A DNA stretch of 64,000 bases from Phormidium tanganyikae FI6-MK23 (GTDB lineage Bacteria > Cyanobacteriota > Cyanobacteriia > Leptolyngbyales > Leptolyngbyaceae), in the NCBI GenBank assembly GCA_019359175.1, contig JAHHHU010000012.1, positions 108,597 to 172,596 of the forward strand, in the 5' to 3' direction. This document shows, piece after piece, positions 10,021 through 21,119 of this stretch. The notes under the pieces are model-generated. The model had not been told where the DNA came from. It made no database searches and was given only the letters and a program-made list of their open reading frames with translations. Numbering within the stretch: position 1 is the stretch's first letter; the number at the start of each line of letters is the position of its first letter. The position numbers and the translations under genes are program-made.

Positions 10021-10962
10021 ATGAAGGTTTGTTATCTTATCCAAACACATCGGGAACCTGCCCAGATTGAGCGCTTAGTCCGGCGCATTAAATCCCTAAG
10101 TCCCAATGCTCAGGTTCTAGTGAGCCACGATTTTACGAATTGTGAGTTAAAGCGATCGACGTTTGCTGACTTGTCTGATGTCGCTATTATTGCATCACGG
10201 GGAGGGAGAGGAAACTTCTCGATCGTGCAGAGCTATTTGGATGCGATTAAATGGTTGCTTGATTCGGGCAGTGATTTTAGCTGGTTGCTCAATCTTTCAG
10301 GACAAGACTATCCGATTCAGCCACTTTCTCAAGTCGAACAGTCTCTTTTTCAATCAGACTATGATGGATTTGTTCATCATTTTGAGGTGTTTTCAAAGCA
10401 GAGTCCTTGGAAACGGAATGAAGGCTATACTCGCTACCACTATAGATATCGAGTTCTCGTGAATTCTCTTCCTGAGTGGCAGAAAGAACTCCTAAAACCC
10501 GCTAAAATCTTGAATTATATTCAGCCCTTTTTTAGAGTGAACTTTTCTTATGGCATTACTTTAGGATTGAAGATCTCGCCCCCCTTTACTCAAGATTTTG
10601 TCTGTTATGGTGGCTCATTTCTATGTACGCTGTCGAGAAACTGTGTAGAGTATCTACAGAAATTTGTAGAGTCAAATCCTGATATCATTGACTACTATAA
10701 AGGGGTAGCGATTCCAGATGAATGCTTTATTCAAACGATATTAGTGAATAGCAACTTATTTAAGCTATCGAATGACTGCAAACGCTATTTTGATTTTTCA
10801 CAAACGCGCAACGGTCATCCTCGAATTCTCTCATCTAATGATTTTCCGGCTCTGATAGAGAGTCAGGCTCATTTTGCTAGAAAGTTTGACCCAATGGTTG
10901 ATAGCAATATTCTTGATCTCATCGACAAAACAAGCCTCGAAAAGTCCACGCTTTCAGCTTAG
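10021..10962 (+). CDS. Beta-1,6-N-acetylglucosaminyltransferase-like protein (GT14, core-2/I-branching type)
   Basis: MKVCYLIQTHREPAQIERLVRRIK ... SWLLNLSGQDYPIQPL ... YKGVAIPDECFIQTIL; ORF opens at 9955 but ATG 10021 fits the family start. Confidence 0.8.
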   Translation: MKVCYLIQTHREPAQIERLVRRIKSLSPNAQVLVSHDFTNCELKRSTFADLSDVAIIASRGGRGNFSIVQSYLDAIKWLLDSGSDFSWLLNLSGQDYPIQPLSQVEQSLFQSDYDGFVHHFEVFSKQSPWKRNEGYTRYHYRYRVLVNSLPEWQKELLKPAKILNYIQPFFRVNFSYGITLGLKISPPFTQDFVCYGGSFLCTLSRNCVEYLQKFVESNPDIIDYYKGVAIPDECFIQTILVNSNLFKLSNDCKRYFDFSQTRNGHPRILSSNDFPALIESQAHFARKFDPMVDSNILDLIDKTSLEKSTLSA

Positions 10963-11751
10963 CTAATTGCGCCCAAACCCTAAGATCGTTTTCCAAAGAC
11001 TTGCTACAGCTTCACGAGGTAGAACACGAGGAAACGCTGCTAGAAGTTGATTCGCTGAATTGCCAGGAATCACGATCGATTGTCGCTGATCCAATGCTGC
11101 CAGCGTTTCTCTAACAACCACAGTTGCAGGAGTCTCTACCCAAGCTGCGGCATCCACCAGAACGGATGGAAATCCTGCCTGCTTAAAAAATGCTTTTCCA
11201 GCAGGCCCAGGACAAACCGCCAGAACATGAACATTGTATTTCTGATTCTCCGCCCAAAGCGCCTCACTAAAACTCAGAACAAAAGCTTTCGTGGCTGAAT
11301 AAATAGAGAAGTAAGGCATCGTCTGAAATGCAGCAACCGAAGCAAGATTAACAATGCTTCCTGAACGCTGTTGACGCATTGGTTGTAAGAAACGATGCGT
11401 TAGATCAACAAGTGCCAAAATGTTGAGTTGAATAATTCTAAGCTGCAACTCACGATCGTTTTCTGCAAAATCGCCATAATCCCCAATTCCAGCATTGTTG
11501 ATCAATAAGTCGATCGCGATCCCTTTTTGCTGAACTTGCTCAAACACGATCGCGGCGGCTGTCGGCTCAGTCAAATCCTGCACAATGATTTCCACTGGAA
11601 CCCGATACTGAGCTTGCAGAGTGTGGGCTAACTGCTCTAACTTGTCTTGCGATCGCGCAATCAAAACTAACCCATACCCCCGAGCCGCTAACTCCTGAGC
11701 AAAGATAGCCCCAATTCCTGCTGAAGCCCCTGTGATCAATGCTGTGACCAT
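10963..11751 (-). CDS. SDR family oxidoreductase
   Basis: TALITGASAGIGAIFAQELAARG, NNAGIGDYG, SIVNLASVAAFQTMPYFSIYSATKAF. Confidence 0.93.
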   Translation of the reverse strand: MVTALITGASAGIGAIFAQELAARGYGLVLIARSQDKLEQLAHTLQAQYRVPVEIIVQDLTEPTAAAIVFEQVQQKGIAIDLLINNAGIGDYGDFAENDRELQLRIIQLNILALVDLTHRFLQPMRQQRSGSIVNLASVAAFQTMPYFSIYSATKAFVLSFSEALWAENQKYNVHVLAVCPGPAGKAFFKQAGFPSVLVDAAAWVETPATVVVRETLAALDQRQSIVIPGNSANQLLAAFPRVLPREAVASLWKTILGFGRN

Positions 11752-11873
11752 TACTTTAAACTTCCGAAACGGTTTGATTCGTAGATAGCCTGATGACTAT
11801 GCTGCAAAATTGCTTCAAACCGCAAACCTTCCTTTGGACAGAGTTTGCGGTTTGCGATCGTAACTGCAATTTT

Positions 11874-13382
11874 CTAAGCCACACTGCCTAATAGAAAGAG
11901 TGCTAACAACGTTCCACTATTCCAAAGTGCATGAAGTAGCACCGATGCCATCAGGTTTTGAGTGCGGGTATAAACGAATCCTAAGATAATTCCTAGAACA
12001 GTTAAAGGTGCGACTTCCGATAGGCTGAGATGCACGATCGCGAAAATCAACCCGCTCAACAAAATCGCCTGCCAAGTACTGAAATACTTCGTCAGTGAGG
12101 CTAACAGAAAGCCCCGAAAGAAGATTTCTTCAAACAACGGAGCCGCGATCGCTGCCGTGACGAAGAATAGAATCAGCGCGATCGGATCTCGACCCTCAAG
12201 CGCGATCGACAACAATGGATTACTGCCGCCTCGCCCCTGCCAAACCTTGTCATTTAACCAAGAAATGCCCGCAACTAAAGGATAAGCGGCTGCATATCCC
12301 CCGATCCCCCAAAGCCACCATCGACCTTTGAGAGTAAATCGGAACCAATTATTCTCGATCGGCAAAAACTTCTTGATCGAAAGATACAGAACCCCTAGTC
12401 CGCCTGCCGCCAGAAGAAGATAAGTAATCAATGCTAAAAAGGCTCGATCGCGGACTGTAAAAGCTGCGGGATCAACTTGAAACGCCGATTTTGCAACCAG
12501 CAATCCCACAGGTAAGAGAACCTGCCCGATCAGTAGTTGTCCCACCGCAAAGAAGCCCACAACCAAAACCTGCCAAGTAATTTCGTAATCCCAAGGCACT
12601 GTCCACTTGATCAAATTTGTTCCAACCAGCAAAGAGTTTTTTCGACTGATCAACCATTGCCCACCCAAAAACAGCAGTATCCCAAAGCCGAGAATGAGCG
12701 CAATCGTTGGAACTGCATTTGCGCCAATCCACTTCGCTAGGGCTTGCTGAGAAACTTGCTGTTCTGTGGTGCGAAGATCGCTCAACACATCCGATCTCTG
12801 TTCTAAGGTGTAGAGCTTTTCGAGCGAGCGACTGCGAAACCAGCCTGTGAGATTTTGTTTCAGAATCGGTTCAGCTCTGGGCGGTAAGGTGTTCTGCCAA
12901 AGTGCCGTTAGGATGTCAGCGGTCGATCGCAAGCCGCGGCTTTTCTGCGTTTGAGGGGCAGTCAGAGTTGCCCAGCTTTTCAGTGCGGCATCGACTTGAT
13001 TTTGTTGAGCTTGGAGAATGCCAATCCTGACATCGAGTTCATCGCGCAACGTTTTTTGTTTTGCCAGTTCTACGGTGAGCGGTTTGGCAGAATCGGAAGC
13101 TGGACTTGCTTCGATCTGGGTTTGCGCTGAAGAAATCGCTTTCTCGACCGACGATCGCGTTTTTTGATAGGACTCTAGCGCGGTTTTTTGAGGATTGCGA
13201 TCGGTGAGTGGCGCTGTGTTGGAATCGCCCTGATACTGTGCCGCTTGAAGCAGCAAATCCGTTTGAGAAAGCTCTAATCGGCTTTGGAACTGGGGTTGAT
13301 TCCAACTGCTGATGAGATCCAGCGCGATCGCCGCGATCGCCACTAGAGTCAGCCCCCATAATAAAATCCGCTTCGGTGTCAT
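11874..13382 (-). CDS. CPBP family intramembrane glutamic endopeptidase
   Basis: C-terminal APLFEEIFFRGFLLASL and LSGLIFAIVHLSL motifs; multi-TM. Confidence 0.9.
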   Translation of the reverse strand: MTPKRILLWGLTLVAIAAIALDLISSWNQPQFQSRLELSQTDLLLQAAQYQGDSNTAPLTDRNPQKTALESYQKTRSSVEKAISSAQTQIEASPASDSAKPLTVELAKQKTLRDELDVRIGILQAQQNQVDAALKSWATLTAPQTQKSRGLRSTADILTALWQNTLPPRAEPILKQNLTGWFRSRSLEKLYTLEQRSDVLSDLRTTEQQVSQQALAKWIGANAVPTIALILGFGILLFLGGQWLISRKNSLLVGTNLIKWTVPWDYEITWQVLVVGFFAVGQLLIGQVLLPVGLLVAKSAFQVDPAAFTVRDRAFLALITYLLLAAGGLGVLYLSIKKFLPIENNWFRFTLKGRWWLWGIGGYAAAYPLVAGISWLNDKVWQGRGGSNPLLSIALEGRDPIALILFFVTAAIAAPLFEEIFFRGFLLASLTKYFSTWQAILLSGLIFAIVHLSLSEVAPLTVLGIILGFVYTRTQNLMASVLLHALWNSGTLLALFLLGSVA

Positions 13383-13538
13383 GAAATTCTCTTAATACGC
13401 GCAGAGTGTCTTCCCGTTATTTTAGAAAACAGAGCGTCGATCGCACTTAATTTTTACTGGCTTCAGATTTAGCGTGAGTGAAATTTAGCTACCCGAACAC
13501 GATAAAATCATCCTGACTTTTTGCCCTAACAATTTCTT

Positions 13539-14864
13539 ATGACGACTCGTGTAATTCTCGTGCGCCACGGTGAAAGCAGCTACAACGTTGAAAAAAGAGC
13601 GCAAGGGCATTGTGATCTCTCGACGCTGACCGAGAAGGGTGAAAAGATGGCAACCCAAGTTGCAACGGCCCTAAAAGATTTGAAATTTGATGCGGTCTAC
13701 AGCAGTCCGCTACAACGCGCAAACCGTACCGCTGAACTGATTTTGGCAGGTCTAGATCATCCGCCCGCCCCTCAAATCACCGATGATCTCAAAGAAATTA
13801 ACATTCAGCCTTGGGAAGGAATGCTGTTCACGGAAGTCGCTGAGAAATACCCAGAAATGTATGCTCACTGGCATTCCGAGCCGCATAAAGTGAGCATGAC
13901 GCTCCCCGATGGCAGTGAACTTGTCCCTGTGCTGGATTTGTATCAACAGGCGGAACGATTTTGGCGATCGATCCTGCCCCAACATCCAGATCAAACGATC
14001 CTGATTGTCGCGCACAGCGGCATTAATCGCGCTTTGATCAATACTGCGATCGGACTTGAACCCGCTGATTATCAACGCTTCCACATTTCCAACTGTGGCA
14101 TCAGCGTGCTGAATTTCTCCGGCAGTTTTGGCGAACAGGTGCAAATCGAATCGCTGAACGTGACATCACATCTGGGCGAAACGATTCCCAAACTCAGACC
14201 CAATCATAAAGGCGCTCGTCTCTTACTCGTGCGACACGGCGAAACGGAATGGAATCGTCAGGGACGGTTTCAGGGTCAAATCGATGTGCCGCTGAATGAC
14301 AATGGACGAGTGCAAGCAGGTCAAGCCGCAGAATTTCTAAAGTCGGTACAAATCGATACAGCCATCAGTAGCTCGATGGCGCGTCCAAAAGAAACCGCAG
14401 AGATCATTCTCAAATATCATTCTGAAATTGAACTAAAACTGCGCGATGACTTACGCGAAATCAGTCACGGACTTTGGGAAGGCAAATTTGAATCTGAGAT
14501 CGAAGCCGACTATCCTGGTTTGCTGCATCAGTGGCAAAAACATCCTGAGACGGTGCAAATGCCAGAAGGTGAGAATCTACAGCAAGTTTGGGATCGTGCC
14601 GTTGCAGGTTGGAGTGCGATCGTCGAATCGGCTCAACCTGGAGAAACGATTCTCGTCGTCGCTCACGATGCCATTAACAAAGCGATTCTTTGTTACGTTT
14701 CCGGTTTGACTCCCGCTGCTTTCTGGAGCTTCAAACAAGGAAATGGCGCGGTGAGCGTGATTGATTACCCGAATGGAGCCGATGCAACTCCCTTACTGAT
14801 GGCGATGAATATCACAACGCATTTGGGGGGCGTTTTGGACAAAACTGCAGCAGGCGCACTTTAG
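13539..14864 (+). CDS. Tandem histidine phosphatase (phosphoglycerate mutase-like; candidate 2-carboxy-D-arabinitol-1-phosphatase)
   Basis: Two RHG domains: ILVRHGESSYNVEKRAQGHCD and LLVRHGETEWNRQGRFQGQID. Confidence 0.88.
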   Translation: MTTRVILVRHGESSYNVEKRAQGHCDLSTLTEKGEKMATQVATALKDLKFDAVYSSPLQRANRTAELILAGLDHPPAPQITDDLKEINIQPWEGMLFTEVAEKYPEMYAHWHSEPHKVSMTLPDGSELVPVLDLYQQAERFWRSILPQHPDQTILIVAHSGINRALINTAIGLEPADYQRFHISNCGISVLNFSGSFGEQVQIESLNVTSHLGETIPKLRPNHKGARLLLVRHGETEWNRQGRFQGQIDVPLNDNGRVQAGQAAEFLKSVQIDTAISSSMARPKETAEIILKYHSEIELKLRDDLREISHGLWEGKFESEIEADYPGLLHQWQKHPETVQMPEGENLQQVWDRAVAGWSAIVESAQPGETILVVAHDAINKAILCYVSGLTPAAFWSFKQGNGAVSVIDYPNGADATPLLMAMNITTHLGGVLDKTAAGAL

Positions 14865-14965
14865 ACACACAAAAGACAGACAAAACTCTGTCTAAGGATT
14901 GCGAAACTATCCTGACTGTGTGATATTTATCACGTTAAGGATAATTAGCCTTTATCCGATCGTAT

Positions 14966-15886
14966 ATGGCAACCTCTACAGTGTTTGCATTAGCCTTTGC
15001 TTCTGCGTTTGCGTCCGCTTCATCTGCCTCGACTTTGCCGCTGCTCGAAATGTTTCCGGTTCAGACTGGTGTGTCCGCTCAGTCTAAACTTCAACCCGAA
15101 TCTAGCCTCCAGCCAGAATTCTCTTCGACGATTGCATCGAATTGGACTCGCCAATCTCCTCGATCGGGGGGACAGCTTTACCTGCAACGCCTAGCCGCTT
15201 TGCAAATCGGAAAGCTCTACACTCGATTGCCCAGCGATAGTTTTGGTGAAGTGTGGAAAGATGCGATCGTGCAGCCAACGTATCAACAATGGCGAAAACT
15301 ATTGGCATTGGAATCGAAAGCGGTATCGAAGCGAAGAAGCGATCGAGATCTTTCGATTCTACTCGGAGATTCTCTCAGCTTGTGGTTTCCCGGCGATCGC
15401 TTAAAGCCGTCTCAAATCTGGCTAAATCAAGGAATTTCTGGCGATACAACCTGGAATATTTTGGCAAGGCTGCCGGATTTGGTGAATACGCGACCGTCAG
15501 AGATTTATCTGATGGCAGGTATTAATGATTTAAAGATGGGTGCGAGTGATTCGGAAATCGTTTGGAATATTCAGCGAATCATTACGCAACTTCAGACGAT
15601 GCACCCGAACGCGAAAATTATTGTTGAGTCAATTTTACCAACGAGGTCGCCGCGAATTCCCAACGATCGGATCGCAGGAATCAATCGGCAGTTAAATACG
15701 ATCGCTCAACAAACAGGCGCGACTTACCTAGATTTGTTTTCTCAGTTTGCGGATCAAGATGGGCAAATCCTAACGGAGTATACTACCGATGGGATTCACT
15801 TGAGCGCTCAAGGATATGCAGCTTGGCAATCTGTCTTCCAAGAGTCAAGTAGTAAAGTTGCAGCGTCTCCGGTTTCAAATCAATGA
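14966..15886 (+). CDS. SGNH/GDSL hydrolase family protein
   Basis: SILLGDSLSLWFPGD ... NQGISGDTTWNIL ... IYLMAGINDLKMGAS ... DGIHLSAQGYAAW. Confidence 0.88.
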   Translation: MATSTVFALAFASAFASASSASTLPLLEMFPVQTGVSAQSKLQPESSLQPEFSSTIASNWTRQSPRSGGQLYLQRLAALQIGKLYTRLPSDSFGEVWKDAIVQPTYQQWRKLLALESKAVSKRRSDRDLSILLGDSLSLWFPGDRLKPSQIWLNQGISGDTTWNILARLPDLVNTRPSEIYLMAGINDLKMGASDSEIVWNIQRIITQLQTMHPNAKIIVESILPTRSPRIPNDRIAGINRQLNTIAQQTGATYLDLFSQFADQDGQILTEYTTDGIHLSAQGYAAWQSVFQESSSKVAASPVSNQ

Positions 15887-15986
15887 TTGTAATTGCTGTT
15901 AAATACATCTCCCTGCTACGTTGATCACTCGCCCGTGGGATGGAAATCGCAATGGAGCAGAGAAACTTTCTTTAGGACTCTATCAT

Positions 15987-17702
15987 CTAGCAGCCCTCTA
16001 GAGGAATTTCAATCACAAACTCTGTACCTTGCCCAAGTTCAGAACTGCAAGAGAGCAATCCCCCATGTCGCTCAGTCACAATCTGATAGCTAATCGCAAG
16101 TCCCATTCCTGTTCCAACCCCCACAGGCTTAGTGGTGAAAAAAGGATCAAAAATACGCTTTGCTGTTTCCTCAGCCATTCCAATTCCGGTATCTGCAACG
16201 CGAATCCTCACCGAGTTTGAGTCCGTAAGCTCAGTCACGATCGTAAGCCTCAGCGGGTTGGTGCTGTCTTGCTGAAAAGCTTCTTCGATCGCGTCGATCG
16301 CATTTGCAAATAGATTCATCAACACCTGATTGAGTTGTCCCGCATAGCATTCCACTAAGGGAAGCTTTCCATATTGTTTGACAACCTCGATCGCGGGACG
16401 TTGATTATCTGCTCTAAGACGATGCTGCAAAATCATCAGCGTACTTTCAATCCCAAAATGCAGATCGACTTCCTTAGAATCAGATTCATCCAATCGCGAG
16501 AAGATGCGGAGTGATAGCACAATGTCCCGAATCCGTTCTGCGCCAGTTTGCATCGAAGCCAGTAGCTTTGGCAGATCGCTGATCAGAAAATCGAACTCGA
16601 TCGCATCAATTTCAGCTTGTAGCGTCGGTGCAGGATGGGGATAGTGCTGCTGATAAAGGTTGATGATGTGCAGCAAGTCCCGAATGTGGTCTTGGGCAGG
16701 ACTGAGATTGCTATAGATAAAGCTAACCGGATTGTTAATTTCATGCGCGACTCCTGCAACCAATTGACCCAAAGACGACATTTTTTCGCTTTGAATTAAC
16801 TGAGTCTGTGCCTGTTTTAGATTGTAGAGCGCTTGCTCAAGCGACTCTGTTTTCTGTTGAAGTTGTTCTTCAGCTTGCTTGCGCTCCGTAATATCGTCAT
16901 ACGTGCCCAAAATTCCGATCACGTTGCCTTGATCATCCCGCAGCGGAATTTTGCTAGTATCTGCCCAAGTTTGCTTACCGTCTGCCTGAAGTAGCGTTTC
17001 AATAATGTGCATTTGTGGAATTCCATGACTCACGACTTCAGCATCACAAGCTCGAAACCACTCAGTTTCTTCGGGTGTCCAAGGCAAATCATAATCTGTT
17101 TTACCTACAATCTCGCTCGGATCACTCAGTCCCGCAACAGTAGCAAATGATCTATTACAGCCTAAGTAAACTGAATTTATATCTTTCCAGAACACCAGTT
17201 GGGGCGTGTTGTTGATCACAATTTGTAGAAGCTGCTCGGACTCTTGACGGTCTTGCTGCGATCTCTGTTGTTCTGCCTGTAGACAAACTCGTTCGGTGAT
17301 GTCGTTTTGAATGCCGATAATCTGTACGACTCGTCCCGCAGAATCAAAAATCGGTGAGAGTGTTAACTCATTCCAAAATAAAGTGCCGTCTTTGCGATAG
17401 TTTCGTAGTGTGACTGTACAGCTTTTCTGCGATCGTAAAGCTTGCTGCATCTGTTGAATCGCAGGCTGATCGCGATCGTCTCCCTGCAAAAACCGGAAAT
17501 TCTTTCCCATCACTTCAGCAGCCGTGTATCCTGTCGATCGCTCAAACACCGGATTGACATAAATAGCAGGAAAATCAGGTTGTTGAGCATCAGCGATCAC
17601 AATTCCGACAGGGCTTGCCGCAATCGCTTGCTGCCAATTGATAGAAGCCAAAATCGTAGAGTGCTGAGAAGCGACCGAAGTATCCATGAGAAGAAGCGTC
17701 AA
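15987..17702 (-). CDS. PAS-domain sensor histidine kinase
   Basis: PAS motifs [27 protein letters not shown]; HATPase region [37 protein letters not shown]. Confidence 0.92.
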   Translation of the reverse strand: MTLLLMDTSVASQHSTILASINWQQAIAASPVGIVIADAQQPDFPAIYVNPVFERSTGYTAAEVMGKNFRFLQGDDRDQPAIQQMQQALRSQKSCTVTLRNYRKDGTLFWNELTLSPIFDSAGRVVQIIGIQNDITERVCLQAEQQRSQQDRQESEQLLQIVINNTPQLVFWKDINSVYLGCNRSFATVAGLSDPSEIVGKTDYDLPWTPEETEWFRACDAEVVSHGIPQMHIIETLLQADGKQTWADTSKIPLRDDQGNVIGILGTYDDITERKQAEEQLQQKTESLEQALYNLKQAQTQLIQSEKMSSLGQLVAGVAHEINNPVSFIYSNLSPAQDHIRDLLHIINLYQQHYPHPAPTLQAEIDAIEFDFLISDLPKLLASMQTGAERIRDIVLSLRIFSRLDESDSKEVDLHFGIESTLMILQHRLRADNQRPAIEVVKQYGKLPLVECYAGQLNQVLMNLFANAIDAIEEAFQQDSTNPLRLTIVTELTDSNSVRIRVADTGIGMAEETAKRIFDPFFTTKPVGVGTGMGLAISYQIVTERHGGLLSCSSELGQGTEFVIEIPLEGC

Positions 17703-17874
17703 TAGAGTTGTATCAATTCTTCCCTGAAGTGAAGAATTAGAACGTCAAAACCTTGAAACGACAAGATGCCTAGAAGCTAATCCCGCGCTCAATTAGAAAG
17801 CAATCCTTGAGGAGAGGATTGAATCCGCGTCTGATCGCTACAATGGAATCTGTCTTCATTCCTCGATCGATATT

Positions 17875-20793
17875 TTGAGCGCTACTCATTCCCCCAAAAT
17901 TGTCCTCGTAGACGGTCACTCTCTGGCATTCCGCGCTTATTTTGCTTTTGCAAAGGGTCGCGATGGTGGCTTACGCACTTCCACTGGAATCCCCACCAGC
18001 GTTTCCTACGGCTTTCTCAAAGCACTACTCGAAACCGTCGAAGCGGAAAAACCGGATTATTTAGCGATCGCGTTCGATCTGGGCGGGGCAACCTATCGCC
18101 ACGATGCCGACGAAACTTATAAAGCGGGTCGCCCTGAAACCCCCGAAGATTTCATGCCGGATCTAGAAAATCTTCAGGAAGTTTTGAAGGCGATGAATTT
18201 ACCAATCGTCATTTCCAAAGGATATGAAGCAGATGATGTGATCGGGACGATGGCGCGAAGGGCAAGCCAGGAAGGATTCAGCGTCAAAATTTTGAGCGGC
18301 GATCGTGATTTGTTCCAGTTGGTTGATGCCGATGGAAAAATCAAGGTGCTGTATATGAGTACAACCTACGGCAAAGGTGCGCCGCCGCCAAAAGAATTTG
18401 GAGTAGAGCAAGTAAAAGAAAAGCTTGGTGTGCTGCCGTCTCAAGTGGTAGATTACAAAGCGCTCTGTGGCGATCCGTCCGATAACATCCCCGGTGTCAA
18501 AGGCATCGGCGAGAAAACAGCAGTTCAGTTGCTTACGACTTACGGATCATTAGAGAATGTTTATCAATCGATCGAGGAAATCAAAGGCGCAGTCAAAAAG
18601 AAATTAGAAACTGGACTCGAAGATGCACGTCATTCGCAGTGGATGGCACAGATCCATCTAGACGTGCCGTTAGATGTTGATCTGGAGACTTGCAAACTTC
18701 AAGGATTCAATGAGGAAGCACTAAAGCCATTGATCGAGCGATTAGAATTCAAATCGTTCTACAACAAAATTCAGAAATGGAAACAGCAACTCAGCGGTGA
18801 AAGTGATACAGAACTGACCGAAACCGAAGGGTCAAAGCAAGCGGAGATCGAAGCTCCAATGATTCCGCAGTATGCCGATGATGATCTGTGGTTCTTTAGT
18901 GCGGAAGAAACCGAGAGTTCTGAGAAATTTGAACCCGTGTCGATCGCGCCTCAAATCATTGATACTCAAGCGAAACTTGATGCACTGATCAAGCGTCTCA
19001 AAACACACACAAATGATAAATCGCCCGTTGCTTGGGACACCGAGACGACTGATCTCGATCCGATCAAAGCAGACCTAGTTGGAATCGGTTGCTGTTGGGG
19101 TTCAGAATCCGATGAGATCGCTTACATTCCCGTTGGACATACATCAGGCACGAACCTCGATCGGTCGATCGTTCTCGAAGCCCTCCGCCCGATCCTCGAA
19201 GATGTCAAATATCCGAAAGCATTTCAAAACGCAAAGTTCGATCGCTTAGTGTTCCGTTTCCAAGGGATTGATGTAGTAGGCGTTGTCTTCGATACGATGT
19301 TAGCGAGCTATATTCTCAATCCTGAAGCAAGCCATAAACTCAGCGATCTGAGCTACCGCTACTTAGGAATTCATGCCCAAGAGTACGTAGACCTTGTTCC
19401 CAAAGGTAAGCACATTGGTGAAGTAACCATTCCTGCGGTTGCGAACTACTGCGGCATGGATGTGTATGGCACATTTAGCTTAGTGCCAAAACTGCGATCG
19501 GAGCTTCAAGAACTTCCAAAACTCTACAAGCTGTTCATCGACATCGAACAGCCGCTTGAACCTGTTTTAGCCGAGATGGAAGCAACAGGCGTGAGAATCG
19601 ATCGACAGTATCTAGAAGAATTCTCGAAAAAGCTGAAAGAAGATCTCGATCGAATCGAGCTAGAAGCTTACGAAGCCGCAGGAGAAAAGTTCAGTCTCGG
19701 ATCGCCGAAACAATTGAGTGAATTGTTATTTGAGAAGCTAGGACTCGATCGAAAGAAATCCCGCAAGATCAAAACTGGCTATTCAACGGATGCCGCTACC
19801 TTAGAGAAACTTCAAGGGGATCATCCGGTCGTAGATGCGATCGTCGAACATCGAACCTTGACCAAACTCAAGTCAACCTACGTTGATGCATTGCCCACTC
19901 TGATCAATCCAAAGACCGATCGCGTTCACACCGACTTCAATCAAGCGGTCACCTCAACAGGTCGCCTCTCTTCTTCCAATCCCAACCTACAAAACATCCC
20001 AATTCGGACTGCCTTCAGCCGCCAAATCCGCAAAGCCTTCATTCCCGAAGATGGTTGGCTGATGGTCGCTGCCGACTATTCCCAAATCGAACTGCGAATC
20101 CTAGCCCACCTGAGCCAAGAACCCGTCTTACTCGAAACCTACCGCAATAACGAAGATGTCCACTCTCTCACCGCCCGATTGCTCATGGAGAAAGAAGATA
20201 TCTCCTCCGAAGAACGACGACTCGGCAAGATCATTAACTTCGGCGTGATCTACGGCATGGGCGCACAGCGATTCGCGCGAGAGGCGGGAGTTCCATCAGC
20301 TCAAGCCCGCACCTTTATCGATCGATTTAACAGTCGCTATCCCCTCGTATTCGAGTATCTCCAGCAGATGCAGCGAGAAGCGATCGCCAATGGCTATGTC
20401 GAAACGATCGAGGGACGACGACGCTACTTCAATTTCTCATCAGATTCGGTGCGAAGGCTCCGAGGCACATCACCCGACCAGATTCAACTCGATAAGCTGA
20501 AGTTGCGCGATCAGTTTGAGGCGGGAGCACTCCGAGCCGCAGCAAACGCGCCGATTCAAGGTTCCAGCGCAGACATCATCAAGATTGCAATGGCACAGTT
20601 GCACGAGGTCTTGAGAGCTTACCCTGCTCGATTGTTGCTGCAAGTGCATGATGAATTGGTATTCGAGGTCGAACCCGATGCGTGGGAAGAGTTGCAGCCT
20701 AAGATCAAGCGAGTCATGGAGAATGCTGTTTCTTTGAGTGTGCCGTTAATGGTAGACATTCGAGCCGGAAACAACTGGATGGAAACTAAATAA
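17875..20793 (+). CDS. polA: DNA polymerase I (5' nuclease, 3'-5' exonuclease and polymerase domains)
   Basis: VDGHSLAFRAYFAF, WDTETTDLDP (exo I), TGRLSSSNPNLQNIPIR, ADYSQIELRILAHLS, LQVHDELVFEV; starts with TTG. Confidence 0.97.
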   Translation: MSATHSPKIVLVDGHSLAFRAYFAFAKGRDGGLRTSTGIPTSVSYGFLKALLETVEAEKPDYLAIAFDLGGATYRHDADETYKAGRPETPEDFMPDLENLQEVLKAMNLPIVISKGYEADDVIGTMARRASQEGFSVKILSGDRDLFQLVDADGKIKVLYMSTTYGKGAPPPKEFGVEQVKEKLGVLPSQVVDYKALCGDPSDNIPGVKGIGEKTAVQLLTTYGSLENVYQSIEEIKGAVKKKLETGLEDARHSQWMAQIHLDVPLDVDLETCKLQGFNEEALKPLIERLEFKSFYNKIQKWKQQLSGESDTELTETEGSKQAEIEAPMIPQYADDDLWFFSAEETESSEKFEPVSIAPQIIDTQAKLDALIKRLKTHTNDKSPVAWDTETTDLDPIKADLVGIGCCWGSESDEIAYIPVGHTSGTNLDRSIVLEALRPILEDVKYPKAFQNAKFDRLVFRFQGIDVVGVVFDTMLASYILNPEASHKLSDLSYRYLGIHAQEYVDLVPKGKHIGEVTIPAVANYCGMDVYGTFSLVPKLRSELQELPKLYKLFIDIEQPLEPVLAEMEATGVRIDRQYLEEFSKKLKEDLDRIELEAYEAAGEKFSLGSPKQLSELLFEKLGLDRKKSRKIKTGYSTDAATLEKLQGDHPVVDAIVEHRTLTKLKSTYVDALPTLINPKTDRVHTDFNQAVTSTGRLSSSNPNLQNIPIRTAFSRQIRKAFIPEDGWLMVAADYSQIELRILAHLSQEPVLLETYRNNEDVHSLTARLLMEKEDISSEERRLGKIINFGVIYGMGAQRFAREAGVPSAQARTFIDRFNSRYPLVFEYLQQMQREAIANGYVETIEGRRRYFNFSSDSVRRLRGTSPDQIQLDKLKLRDQFEAGALRAAANAPIQGSSADIIKIAMAQLHEVLRAYPARLLLQVHDELVFEVEPDAWEELQPKIKRVMENAVSLSVPLMVDIRAGNNWMETK

Positions 20794-20810
20794 TCCGGAG
20801 GGAGAAACAA

Positions 20811-21119
20811 ATGGAGCAGACATTACCGATCGTGATTCCTCAAGGCGCACTTGCAGAGTTCTGTCAGCGACATCATATTCGTAAGCTATCGCTATTTGGT
20901 TCGGTGCTACGGGATGATTTTACGGATCAGAGCGATGTGGATTTTTTAGTGGAGTTTGAACCAGGAAAAGTGCCGGGCTATATCCGCTTGTCAAGAATGG
21001 AAACTGAACTTAGTGAGATGATTGGGCGCAAGGCGGATTTGAGAACGCAAAATGAACTGAGCCGATATTTTATGCAAGAAGTTCTAGATTCGGCTGTGGT
21101 GCAATATGTCCAAAATTGA
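20811..21119 (+). CDS. MNT-type minimal nucleotidyltransferase (MntA-like antitoxin of HEPN/MNT pair)
   Basis: LSLFGSVLRDDFTDQSDVDFLVEFEPG: GSx10DxD nucleotidyltransferase signature. Confidence 0.85.
   Translation: MEQTLPIVIPQGALAEFCQRHHIRKLSLFGSVLRDDFTDQSDVDFLVEFEPGKVPGYIRLSRMETELSEMIGRKADLRTQNELSRYFMQEVLDSAVVQYVQN

Noticed and set aside
14873-14895. Hairpin agacaga-caaaac-tctgtct as terminator after the tandem phosphatase
   Set aside because: Stem is short and AT-rich with no following T tract; cannot support a terminator call.
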